Positions 1 through 10,130 of a stretch of DNA of 64,000 nucleotides are shown piece by piece. The translations under genes and the position numbers were made by a program. Under the pieces are notes generated by a model, which was not told the DNA's origin, searched no databases, and saw only the letters and a program-made list of their open reading frames with translations. This DNA is from Hygrocybe punicea (lineage: Eukaryota; Basidiomycota; Agaricomycetes; Agaricales; Hygrophoraceae), in the NCBI GenBank assembly GCA_963556145.1, contig OY744466.1, positions 434,001-498,000 on the forward strand, in the 5' to 3' direction. Position 1 is the first letter of the stretch; each line of letters begins with the position of its first letter.

Positions 1-1716
1 TTCCAGGGTTCTAAACCATAGTGGTAGAAGTTTTGTCGTTGAATGGATCAATCTGAATGATATTTTGCGAAGCTATCACAACCAGGTAAGGAATCATGTC
101 ATATGATAAACTGGGGACTGACTTTCACCAGCAGCATCCGGGTCGGTCTCATACTCTCGTCGAGCAGCTCGCGGTCTATAACAGACAGCTTGGCCCGCTC
201 ACCCATCCAATCTTCGACTTCGTCATCGGGATCGTCATCATCATTGACCTCCAGTTCCTGCAACGTCATGGCCTCTTCCAAGTCGATCCCCTCGGCAAGC
301 TCTTGGAGTTCTCGCTCTGCCTCATCCAGGACGACTTCAGAATCACTGCTTGGAACATAAAATTGACGCACGAGCCTCACGGCAACAATTGCCAGGACGT
401 GGTTGAAGCACCGTGTCTGATTCGATGGCCCAGGGTATTTCTCAAGGAGCTTGGGGAGCTCGGTGATCATCTTGTCATTTGGTGACGCGTTATCGCATGT
501 TATGCTCAGAATCTATATGAAACTAGTAAGCATCATCATTCATGACAATATCAACTGCTAACTTTATCAGAAATACCAAATTCAGTCAATATTGCCGCAA
601 AGGCAGCCGCCAGATTCACACCCGAGTGGGATGATGCGACCTCAACCATGTCCAACAACATCCGCATTGGCATGCCTTTAACCTCAAAGTGTACTGTCAC
701 GGCGACGAAGGCCTTGTGGTTCGGCGAAGTCCAGGCGTCCGTCGCGAAATTCAGATCACCTTCATGCTCCTGCAGCATTTTTGCAAGTCGTTTGCGGACA
801 TTGACAAAGACCTTCTTGGCGTCTCGGGATACAGTTGTTGGCGAAGGTATGTAATACTCCGGTCGTCCAGTTTTCATCAACAACTGAAACCCACGGTCCT
901 TCACGATATTGAAGGGCCTTCTACTTTCAGCAACCCACCGGACAATCTCGGCCCTGTGAACACATCAAGGCGATTAGCCCTGCATCATGGCACCTACGTC
1001 TCTCGAGACCCACCTGGCTTTCGTCTTCGTGTGCTGTCTATGGGAGTATGTGACCTTCCCTTTGCCGTTCCTCTCAAATGCGGCTGTTATGGAACTGGGA
1101 TTCAAGATCCCCTTGACGGTGGTTGCGCGTACTTCATTTGCAGTGGCAGCATTATCAGCGGACATGACAACATCATTCCCCCAACACTTTTTAGCATGCT
1201 TCCGCATGTTACTTGTGGACTTGGCATCTCCCTTGTCCAGAAACCTTCGGACACCCCTCGATTTATGCTTACACATGGCAGCGAGACAGTGGAAAGTGTG
1301 CGAGCGGCGGCCCTCATCATATCCGACAGTAGGGGTGGGCTTGAAGAACGCACAAATGGGTGCAGTCCAATCTTTGGTGAGTCGTTCTAGATATTTATCT
1401 CATTTAACTGATGCACCATTGCAGTTCAAGTTGGCTTACTGATCTCGCTCTCTTCATCCTCTTTGTCTTCTGACTTGTCACTTAATTCCATTGGAGCATC
1501 CTTGGAGCCACTTTCCACCTCTTCCATAATGACATCCCTGTCAGCTGTGAGTATTTCACCCCTGGACGTAGGCTCCTCATCTTCAGAATCCTCAACTATA
1601 GTTCTCCTTGACGTTCTGGAGATAGCACCTGTCATTGCACGTTTATCAGGTTTTTTTTGGGATTTCGGTGCTGTTTTCTTTTGTTTGATGATTTTTTTGG
1701 ACTGAGCGGGGGCCAT
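1..1716 (-). CDS. hAT-family transposase with BED zinc finger (5' part of gene; 3' end beyond window)
   Basis: Cut-and-paste DNA transposase of the hAT superfamily, acting in the nucleus on its own terminal repeats. Five minus-strand exons keep one frame across ~50-nt GT..AG introns: 1440-1716, 998-1386, 563-946, 123-512 and 72 to below 1. Exon 1 is a Lys/Ser/Glu-rich leader starting MAPAQSKK. Exon 2 holds a BED-type finger region (start DWTAPICAFFKPT, end SNMRKHAKKC). Exon 3 carries the RNase-H-fold hAT core motif ATDAWTSPNHKAFVAV. Exon 4 has TCDNASPNDKM and RCFNHVLAIVAV followed by an acidic insertion. Exon 5 begins LRKISFRLIHSTTKLLPLW. No stop or frameshift was seen in this part. The C-terminal hAT dimerisation domain lies outside the window, so activity cannot be judged. 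The family call is firm; splice sites are inferred. Confidence 0.85.
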
Positions 1717-1739
1717 GATGAGGGGATTGTGAGGGTGGT

Positions 1740-2171
1740 GGCTTCTATTTTTTTGTAATTAAATGAATGAACTCCGTTGGATGTTTGTATCAAATTAACG
1801 GAGTTGATTTGAATTTGGAATTGAAGTCTGGCCACTATAATTGAAGTCCGGCCACTATTAGTGACGGGTACAAGTGACGGGTACAGGTAATTGCACGGGT
1901 ACAAATTGCTGTACCCGTACCCGCACCTGTGGCTGTACCCGTGGCAAAACCCGCGGGTTTACCCATACCCGTGCAATACACTATCTACATAGAATGAGTT
2001 CATGGTTTGGACCCGGTTCCAAGCTGTTCAGAAAATTCAGAAGGGCCTGGAACCCGGAACCAGACCTGTGGTTCAGTTTGGCCAAAGTGCTGAACTTAGA
2101 CTGAACTTAGGGTTCAGTTCAGGGTTTGAACCGGGTTCGGATTGGTTCTGAACTGGACTATGGCAACACTA
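1740..2171. repeat. hAT subterminal repeats and a hAT-like terminus
   Basis: Upstream of the hAT gene the DNA is packed with short GGGTAC/GTACCCG motifs on both strands (about 1862-1975), then with GGTTC/GAACC motifs (2000-2160), as in hAT subterminal regions. The block ends at TGGCAACACTA (2161-2171), the complement of TAGTGTTGCCA. A matching outward end (TAGTGCTGCC) lies near 26768, so two hAT families may be superimposed here. No coding potential was seen. Confidence 0.5.
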
Positions 2172-2325
2172 GTACCAGTGCTGGGAGAGTTGCCAGGTCA
2201 GAAGAAACTGAGTGGGATGGGACTGGTGAGAGGTGTGTCTGTGAGGGCAGGAAAGCTGGCAAGAGGCCTAGATACAGCACTGGATTTTGTTGATGGACGG
2301 TAATATGGGTTTGGTTCTTTTATTT
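2172..2325. other. Unassigned spacer
   Basis: About 150 bp between the hAT end and the foldback element. No gene, RNA or repeat recognised. Confidence 0.4.
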
Positions 2326-3998
2326 ATTGCTGTTTTCAAAAGTCATGACCTTTTGAAAAATAAATCTTTTAAAGAGGAAGACCCTAGTGAAATTGATAAC
2401 TCATGAAATACTTCACTAAATTGCATAGTTTGACAGGGAGAGTTTGTCTATGTTCTAAGGGCTATCTTCCTCTGTATTTACATTTTCAAAATATATGGTA
2501 TGTAGAGAGTTATAGGTAGGGTTGACCACGGGTCTCGGACGGGTTGGCTCGGCTAACACCGCACCCGCACCCGCCAAAACCGCACCCCCAATGGGTTCAA
2601 CCCGTACCCGTCTCCTCTAACTGCGGTGGTGCTGCGGTGGTATTACCACTACCTCGCGCTGACCACACTGATGTCAATTGACACCAGTTGGGGTGCACGA
2701 GGTGGAGTGACCGCGAATACGACCAACCTGTGTCTCAAACACAGGTTGGTCGCGTTGTCGTCACGTCTTCGGGGCGTGTCGTTGTTAGCGAGAGCCGGGG
2801 CATTAACGAGAGGTGGGAGACGTTGCCGAGGGGTGCCAAGTTATTGACACGAGAGTGGGAGACGTTGACGAGGGGGTCGGTGGGAGACCGAGAGGCCGAG
2901 ATGTTGACGAAGGGGCGAGGGGGTAGGAGATGTTGATGATGGGGTGCCAAGACGCGGTGAGGGCGTTGTTGTTGTTGTTGTTGTGTTGTTGTCGTAGTTT
3001 ACAAAAGAAAATAATGAAACTAAAAAGAATGGCATCAGCAATGATATAATGACAAAAGACACTGAGACGTACCTGACAGCCAGAGGGTGGGTGCACCACC
3101 TCTCTGGCTGGCTTCTTTCCTGCCTTCCCATTGTGTTGTGGTTGTTGTTGTCGTCAGGGTGTTAACGAGAGGGCCGGGATGTCAACGAGTGGGGCCGAGA
3201 TGGCCTCTCATGGTGCGGTGACGTGTCGTGCTCGAGTCAGTGTTGTTGTTACCTGAAAAAAAGGATTAGAATAGTGTTAAATGATGAAAGAAACATACCT
3301 GAGGGCGTATGGCCCTATCGTTGTTGCTAACCCATTGAAAACCGTGAAACCGCGGGTACGGGTCACGGTTTGGTCACGGGTGCTGTATTTGGCAACCGTA
3401 CCCATACCCACGCAACCCCTTTTGGAAATACCGCGGGTTGACCTGTACCTGTGGTCAACCTTAGTTATAGGTGAATTGTTTATTTCAGTCATCTCAACTT
3501 ATACAATGAATATCTCTGCAGGAAATGCTTGGATTGACATGGTTGTGGAGAGAAATTTATTCTATTTTTCAAGGGCTACAAGGGCCCATACCGTGTTTTT
3601 CCATATTTTGGATTATTGTAATGTTATTTATACAGCGGACATTTCTGTGTAATTCTCCTTCAAACTTTCAAAATATGGAAAAACACAGTATAGGTCCTTG
3701 TAGCCCTTGAAAAATAGAATAAATTTCTCTCCACAACCATGTCAATCCAAGCATTTCCTGCAGAGATATTCATTGTATGAGTTGAGATGACTGAAATCAA
3801 CAATTCACCTATAACTCTCTACATACCATATATTTTAAAAATGTAAATACAGAGGAAGATAGCCCTTAGAACATAGACAAACTCTCCCTGTCAAACTATG
3901 CAATTTAGTGAAGTATTTCATGAGTTATCAATTTCACTAGGGTCTTCCTCTTTAAAAGATTTATTTTTCAAAAGGTCATGACTTTTGAAAACGGCAAT
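2326..3998. repeat. Foldback (long palindrome) element, copy 1, interrupted by a nested element
   Basis: The right arm (3669-3998, 330 bp) is the near-perfect reverse complement of a left arm in two pieces: 2326-2516 (191 bp) plus 3472-3610 (139 bp), again 330 bp once the inserted 955 bp is removed. A ~58-bp loop (3611-3668) separates the arms. Landmarks such as TCATGAAATACT, TTCTAAGGGCTATC and TTTTTCAAGGGCTACAAGG occur in both arms. No protein is encoded. It belongs with the foldbacks at 52176 and 59713, which share TCATGAAATACT, an AGGGCTA/AGGACTATC block and the tail TTTTTCAAGGGCTA. Confidence 0.85.
2517..3463. mobile_element. Non-autonomous hAT-like element (947 bp) nested in the foldback
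   Basis: It starts TAGGGTTGACCACGGGT and ends with the complement of TAAGGTTGACCACAGGT, giving ~15-bp imperfect terminal inverted repeats. It is flanked by the 8-bp direct repeat GTTATAGG (2509-2516 and 3464-3471). The intact right arm of the surrounding palindrome shows the empty site with a single GTTATAGG, which proves insertion. The interior is GC-rich with GGGTAC-type subterminal motifs and no transposase. An 8-bp target duplication fits hAT, so it presumably moved with a transposase supplied elsewhere. Confidence 0.85.
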
Positions 3999-4132
3999 AA
4001 TATTCTTCCTTTTATTTATTTCAGCCTATCTCTTTATAAATTGTTGATTCTTTCTGTACTAGTCAATTCGTAAAATGTATAATCATCAGATCTCTCAGGA
4101 TAAGGTCGCGTTTTAACCCAGGGGGCAACATT

Positions 4133-4441
4133 ATGTGGAATCTTTTCATGAACAGAACGGTGCCAAGCTTGGAAGTGCCGCCCTCCACAGACTTCGGTGT
4201 GCTGGAAGACGCAATCAGTAAGAGGCTTGCATTTTCAAAGATGTTAGCTGAGAATATTGACACACACCCTTTGCCCAAAATAATAAAGTCGGCTCTAGTG
4301 AAAAGCAACGTCGAAACCTCTGAGTACACCGACACTATGAAAGAAGAGGACACTGAGCCCATATACATCATGACATTCAAATTTCAGATAAAGATACCTA
4401 ATTTCTGCCTGGACATGCTGGCAATCGTGGTTTATGTGTAG
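4133..4441 (+). CDS. Small unrecognised ORF (102 aa), doubtful
   Basis: An open frame of 102 codons starting MWNLFMNRTVPSL, between the foldback and the Crinkler-like gene, which converges on it. Its composition is protein-like (mixed polar residues, no low complexity), but no domain was recognised. It could be an exon of a decayed gene or chance. A plausible splice donor was not obvious. Confidence 0.2.
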   Translation: MWNLFMNRTVPSLEVPPSTDFGVLEDAISKRLAFSKMLAENIDTHPLPKIIKSALVKSNVETSEYTDTMKEEDTEPIYIMTFKFQIKIPNFCLDMLAIVVYV

Positions 4442-4450
4442 CTCTAACAA

Positions 4451-6867
4451 TTATGCCCTTGACATCGGAATGCGAGCTACATATAACCCAAGGTCCTTAA
4501 TTATGGAGTGACTTGAAGCAGGACAAGAGAATGAGACAAGGTCATCCGGGATGACAAACACAAAATGCCAGTTCGTGCGGGGAGGTAGCCCACCACAAGA
4601 GGCAAAAAAGTCAACAAGGCCATCCTTCATGCTGTGATCATGGCCTCCAGTGCATTGAAACACGTAGAGATGTCCTCCACTTAATATAAAGGAGTCAAGA
4701 GCGACTTGGTGGCCACTTCGGGGTAGGTAGTAGACATCTGGTTGAATATTAAGATTGGTGGTATCATAGATGAATGTGTTGCCAACATCAACCTGGAGAG
4801 AGAAAACTTGAAGTGCCACTCCGTGAACGGTGGCGGTTTGAGGCGGTTTGGCGCTGAATGAAGCATGCCAGCGGGAATCGGCACGATTGGACCGAACCAT
4901 TGGTGTAGCGTCTAGATCGATGCGCGTTCTGAAATGTCGATGGATGAAAGCTTCAAATATCAAACCAGTCATTCCTGGAGCCTTGTTATATTTCGAAAAG
5001 TTGGTCCACATATCCAATAGCTGATCTTCGCTGAACTGCTCAAGCCTCTGTGCAACCTGTTGCTCAACTGCAGCCGAGATGAGATCAGTTGCAGAGCGCC
5101 AGTCACCCAGTGCAGATCCTCGTTTGCGCTGAATCAGGCAGATTTTATGCGAGAAGGTATCAAGTGACAATCGGGCACCATTCGAGAAAAGCTCTCTGAG
5201 GAGATCGGGATCAGTGCTGTCAATTGAGGCGTCACGATCAGAGATGTGGCGCGTAACTTCATCGGAAGTCAAATCAAGGCAGAAGCGTGCGGTGGGGCCT
5301 AAGCGATCATATCTCCGTAACACGTCGTTTGGCACTTGATTTGAAGATCGGATACCGGTGCTGTGGTGGAAGAGATGGCTCAGCATGAGTGGGTCATGAA
5401 AGGAACATACTCACGCATACTGGATCTCCGCCCTTGTCCAAGGATTCATTATCACCTGATGGAATGTCCATGACTGCGCAATCCCTGACCAACGTTCTGG
5501 CCGAGGGGAGGTGATGTATATGGGGAAGACACCAGGCGGAAAGTGGGTCAGGTTACTGGGAATCCCGGAGGGTGATTGAACAGAATCAATGATAGTCCAT
5601 ATGCGCGGGTTAAATTTGTTGAAGCTGAATGTGGCAGGGACGACGAGGACCCTATCGGAACAGAAGAGATAGAGCACGGTTCCTTGAAACCACAGAGAGA
5701 CAGACTTTTCCCCAAGACATCGACGAACGACGTAGTATGCCCAGAACAATTTTCCTATGCACAAAGGAGTATATATATAAAACAGGGTCCTCATATCGAT
5801 GATGGAGGACTGACCGATTCCAGGCTGTCCTGTGACAACAATTGCAGCTGGAAGACATAGGTTGCCCACTTTGTACATATCTTCAACCCATTTATAGACT
5901 CTAAGGTATTCGGCACGAATGAGAAGTTTCGTCCAAGGGAGGTCAAGGATCGGGGGCGGCGTCAGGGGGAGTAGATCGGCATCATTCTCTCCCCCATTCT
6001 TCTCGTCGTTCTCTTCATCGTCAGGATTAGGGACCAAATCCTTAAGAGAAATGTGCTCCTGGGGTAGAGGAGCGCCCCAAAACTGCTTATAGAAACGCAA
6101 GTAATCATCCGACGGGGAGCCATCATAGTGAAGTTGATGAAACCCTGAAAACGTTATTAAAGGCAAGGAAGGAAAGAGTAGCATAGAAGCTGTACCGAAA
6201 TTCACGTAACGAGGGCCATCATCCACAATGTAAGAATCTGGGAATAAATATCGCTCAAGAAAGCCTGAGCATGGTTCTAAAGGAAAGGCATTCACCTATC
6301 CGTGGCTTCTTGGCTGCACGACCCGTCTCTTCTGCCGCGAGGCGGGCGGGGTGCTCATCTGCTAAGGGGATATCATAAGCGCGCTTGTGAGAAGCTGATG
6401 CAGTGGAAATAGGGGCAATGGTAACAAGATAGAATCGACAACGGAAGAGAAGACACCATGGAATATGACTCACCAGCTTTCGGAACCTGAACGAATATGT
6501 GCAGGTGATCCACAAGAGATTGCGAAAAATGCAGCAAAACCTTCTCCGCTGCACTCATCTTGGTGGCGAACTTGGTTAGATCTTTGCCCTGCTGATGAAT
6601 ACGGTGAAGAAGGGTGTCATCAGGATCAACAGGTTCGGCGACGTTCAGCTAGCAAGAGGTTGTGAGATGGAATTAGCGGGTTTGGACGATTGTCCTCACC
6701 TTCCAAAGGATAAGATCCCTGGCATTCTCAATGTCAACGCCCTGCGCTCTGATCAGTGTCTTCACACCTAACGTGTTGATATTTCCCGGTAAATCGATTG
6801 TGAAGGGTGCGCTGGTAGCATCATCATCAACAATGCACCAAAGTTCAGTAGGCACAGAGGACATCAA
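4451..6867 (-). CDS. Crinkler (CRN)-like multidomain protein, seven exons, intact
   Basis: Seven minus-strand exons (6700-6867, 6474-6648, 6296-6394, 6196-6264, 5815-6144, 5415-5754, 4451-5360) sum to 2091 nt, one open frame of 696 residues. The N-terminus (MMSSVPTELWCIVDDD to DLILWKV, about residues 1-57) matches the ubiquitin-like Crinkler header with its terminal LWKV-type motif. The middle has a P-loop (TGQPGIGK) formed only after removal of the 60-nt intron 5755-5814. The C-terminal ~300 residues, which include WHFVFVIPDD near the end, resemble the restriction-endonuclease-like region of fungal Crinklers; I place this from architecture, not from catalytic residues. Introns 6145-6195 (51 nt) and 5755-5814 (60 nt) are multiples of three without stops, so unspliced DNA stays open. 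The 31-nt intron 6265-6295 is unusually short and the least certain. Crinklers are proposed effectors or conflict proteins; the role here is unknown. Confidence 0.75.
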
Positions 6868-7084
6868 TCACTGCGTTTCGGGCTTGCGTAGGTGGGACTC
6901 AGATGCGGCTAACGTGAAACAGGTGGACTTGCCAGAGGTTTCGCGTAAGATAGATGACCCAACTGGATTTGAACCCAAACGGCGAGAGAGGACCGCGCAT
7001 TGATGATTAGGAGAGTGGAGGCAAGGCCAGGGAGTACAAAGAATCCCATTCCTTTGCCCTATATATGGCGAGTTGATAAAACCC
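6868..7084. promoter_or_regulatory. Upstream region of the Crinkler-like gene
   Basis: Short intergenic stretch that must hold the Crinkler-like gene promoter. No TATA box or operator could be assigned. Confidence 0.3.
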
Positions 7085-8029
7085 TTATGAGGCTGTGCCC
7101 GTCAAATGAGACCGCTCAGCGCAGCCTTGAGTGGCGGTCCCGCTACGAGTACCAGTGACTTGGATGAACTCTAGGGTCTTCGGGTTTTCGGCCCTCACCA
7201 CAGCACTTGTCCATGACTGCCACATGTACAAGGACGGGAATTCTAGCGGTGTGATCTTTAATTTGCTTTCTCGACATGACGAGCCTGAGGCAAGCAGGTT
7301 GTCGTGACCGTATGGAATGTCCAGGATCTCACCCATACCTACCAATAACACATTCTTATCCTTATGCAACAACACGAACACCCTTCCCCTTCCCCTTCCC
7401 CTTCCCCTTCCCTTTCGCCTGTCCAACCCTACGACGTGTCCCAAAATCCTCGTTATGCAAACAATACCCAGGATCCGCATACTCGTTCACCAGTTCTGCA
7501 CCCATCAGCGCCAGCATAACCCTGGCAAGCTTCATCCCATGCTTCACCGAATTCTCCAGATCACCAAGTGCGATAAACGACTTCACAACGATCTCGAGGT
7601 GCCGGTGATATATCTGCATTACTGGTCTACCTTGCTGCTCGATCAACGACGTCCATACGAGACTCGGTTTGGTGATGTGGTCGTCTGCGAGGGTAAGGTC
7701 CTTCAACCACGATTCGTAGGATTGGTCGAGCTCCTGGTGGCTTGAAAGAATTTTGAGGTAGAGATGGTCAGAGATGGGGCTGGTGCGTGCCGCACATTGC
7801 ACTGGAATCCATACATTTTGAGGAATGTTTGACAGTGCGATACAAAAATTTCATCATTTTTTTTGATAACCTGTACTGCCTGGGTCTTGTTGCCTCAACA
7901 ACTGGTACCCACCCGGCCAGAAACACGATCCATTCGAGGAAGGGAGGTAAAACAAAAACAAAACAAAAAAGTACCTACTATGATTGAGAGTTTGTAGATG
8001 GCGCTATACGATTGCTCAATCTCGTCCAT
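7085..8029 (-). pseudogene. Unrecognised helical protein gene, probably a fragment
   Basis: A likely first exon starts at 8029 (MDEIEQSYSAIYKLSI), followed by a Lys-rich AT stretch that looks intronic. A longer open frame follows at 7802-7362, with motifs such as MQIYHRHLEIVVKSFIAL and LENSVKHGMKLARVMLAL. A (Lys-Gly)n run encoded by a GGGAAG-type microsatellite (7378-7421) disrupts it. A further frame at 7480-7085 reads MGEILDIPYGHDNL. The helical, TPR-like look recalls the C-terminal part of fungal SET/MYND proteins, but I cannot show this. Frame changes at the microsatellite suggest decay. Confidence 0.35.
7378..7421. repeat. CCCTTC-type hexanucleotide microsatellite
   Basis: Six to seven tandem CCCTTC/CCCTTT units. 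On the minus strand they encode alternating Lys and Gly. Confidence 0.85.
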
Positions 8030-8432
8030 CGTAAGTGTTCGTCCTAAAAGAGGTGTCTTGAGGAAAACGCGGAATTAGGATTGAGGGTCATAAACACGTG
8101 GCTTGGAGTTTTGCGATGTTCTGGGTATAAAAGCCCCGCAACAGTGGGCAAAAATACCTTTTTGTATTCTACACTAGATGAAGTGCCAACTGTGTTGGCA
8201 AAAACCTTGCTTAAATTCATAACAGCAGGTAGGCAAAGGGTGTGAGTGCATCGGGAAATCAGGGAGGCGCCAGTATATCCAGGTGGAGTTGAGAATTGAT
8301 AAGCAGACTTGCAGCCATTTGCAATGTCTTATCTAGGCAAATAAATGCATTCAAGTACAATATAATTATTGCGATGGTTGATCACTTGCACTCAGATTTG
8401 TGGAAATTGATTGCTGTATATAAGGGGCTACA
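8030..8432. other. Spacer without recognised genes
   Basis: AT-rich DNA after the start of the fragmentary gene at 8029. It contains no supported gene or repeat and probably includes that gene's upstream region. Confidence 0.3.
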
Positions 8433-8745
8433 ATATACACGTAATTATTCCGCTGCAATCCCATTTTTTCACAGTCTTATAGAAGCTTGGCCATGCAATA
8501 TAAGCCATTCTGATGAGCATTTAATTATTCCTGTTAAATACCATCTTTTCAAAGTCTTATAGAGGCTCGGCCATACAATATAAGCCATTCTGATGAACAT
8601 TTAATTATTCCTGTTAAATACCATTTTTTACAGTCTTGTAGAAGCTTAGCCATACAATATAAGTCATTCTGATAAATATTTAATTATTCCTGTGAAATAC
8701 CATTTTTTATCAGTCTTGTAGAACCTTGACCATACAATATACCAT
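8433..8745. repeat. ~80-bp tandem repeat, about four units
   Basis: Blocks with CAATATAAGCCATTCTGAT, TTAATTATTCCTG and AGTCTTGTAGAAGCTT recur at 79-80 bp spacing (CAATAT at about 8496, 8576, 8655 and 8735). Units differ at scattered sites and the first is most diverged. It is AT-rich and non-coding. It is not a CRISPR: repeat and spacer evolve together as one unit. Confidence 0.85.
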
Positions 8746-9929
8746 CAAGAAAAACCTCCTTTCCGAATTATATATGATTATATATGATTATATATAGCAG
8801 CATTGTTTCGAATCTTTCCGCCGCTGTCCGGACAGCCGCCTGTTGTCAGGAACGCCTCCAGCTCGACTTTTCTCACTATCCCGCCGCCTTCTGAAGTGTT
8901 ATATATATCAACTAGTTATTCTTCTAGATACTGTACATAGCATAATATACGCAGAGAGAAAAGTGAAATAAGGAAATAAAAAGCAGGGGGACATATGTGA
9001 TGGTACTGATGGTTGGGGCAGCGGTATTTTGATGACGACGGAGACAATGGCATTGCCATGGACGACCCTCCACATTCCCTGTGTCACCTGCATTGCCTTC
9101 GTCACTGTGCGCCAGGCCTGCTGCCGCTGGTTCACCCTCCTCATCCTCTACTTCCACCTCATAACACGAGACCTGCCCTCCATCGCCACCAAATGGCAAA
9201 ATCGAATTCTAAAGTGAGTCTTTTTGTTATATTCATATATTTATTCAATAGCGGCCTCCTAGCCCACAAGGTCGGCTCGACTTGCGGCCGCCCCTCGACG
9301 TTCTGTGGCCAACAATCGTTTCCTGGTATGTGATCGAGGCCTTCTGATACGCGTGTGCTGACGTCGACCATGACAGCAAGGACAGTCTGTCTGAGTCCGC
9401 TACGGAGCTGCATGGCAAATGGGGACTTACGTCCAGGCCGTGAATCAGGTGAGTTTTTTGTATGATAGCCAATTCCGATGCTCATTCTGCCGCAAGGGCA
9501 ACCACCGCGTTTGCATTCGTGTGGAGACTCTTGGTGAAATCACCGTCGATTTTTCGCGGTATGATGTGGTGCGACGTTGAATGGATTTATTGTTTGTAAA
9601 AGTACCTTTCATTGATTATATTGGACATGGCGTTGTGCGCTACAAGCCCCCGCACTCGGTCTGCCCAATCCAATCGCACGCAAAAAAGAAATGAGTCAGA
9701 AATGCCAACAAGTCCCTCTTTCACCGATGAAAATATTTCATGGCCTACGTTCTATTAGCAAGCGAAGAAAAACCCAGTCCCAACTATTTGAAAGCAAAGA
9801 CTAAGGGCTATAATTAAATAGAATCCGATACTTTTCGACATGACCGACTCAAAAATAATGGAGTTGCGGTCAGCAAGCTTCAGGCCTCAGAACGCTAAAG
9901 CCGCTTGGATCTGCGACGGGCCTCATGGG
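8746..9929. other. Intergenic sequence with a TATATGAT short repeat and no supported gene
   Basis: Begins with three TATATGAT units (about 8770-8800). At 9193 a start MAKSNSK followed by GTGAGT and an acceptor near 9250 resembles a first exon, but no continuing frame holds. Scattered short frames on both strands look like chance or old gene debris. Confidence 0.3.
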
Positions 9930-10130
9930 ACCCATTGCATCTGTGTCGGTTGCCTACTCCTTGGCAAGATCTACAGCCCAAACGATCAGCAGAGCATAAT
10001 GAATTCGAACAAAATAATTGGAACCTTGGTTAACACAGCATTATTGTTGATAAATTGGATCAACTAGCTGAGCCGTTCTTTCTGCTCTGTTAGCTGTGTG
10101 GTAAGGTCGTGGTTGCACCGCACAACTGCA
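9930..10130. repeat. Duplicated ~200-bp gene fragment, copy 1
   Basis: Closely similar to 13820-14030, sharing long exact runs such as CAGAGCATAATGAATTCGAA and GAGCCGTTCTTTCTGCTCTG with scattered substitutions. On the minus strand the second copy encodes LTEQKERLSWLIQFINDN; here a stop interrupts that frame (TGA in place of the TGG of SWLIQF), so this copy is a dead fragment. Confidence 0.75.

Noticed and set aside
6960..6990. tRNA-like GGATTTGAACCC box
   Set aside because: Resembles a B-box complement, but no paired T-stem, anticodon arm or acceptor stem can be drawn around it.
8433..8745. Possible CRISPR-like array
   Set aside because: Whole ~80-bp units diverge together with no unique spacers, and the genome is eukaryotic; a plain tandem repeat.
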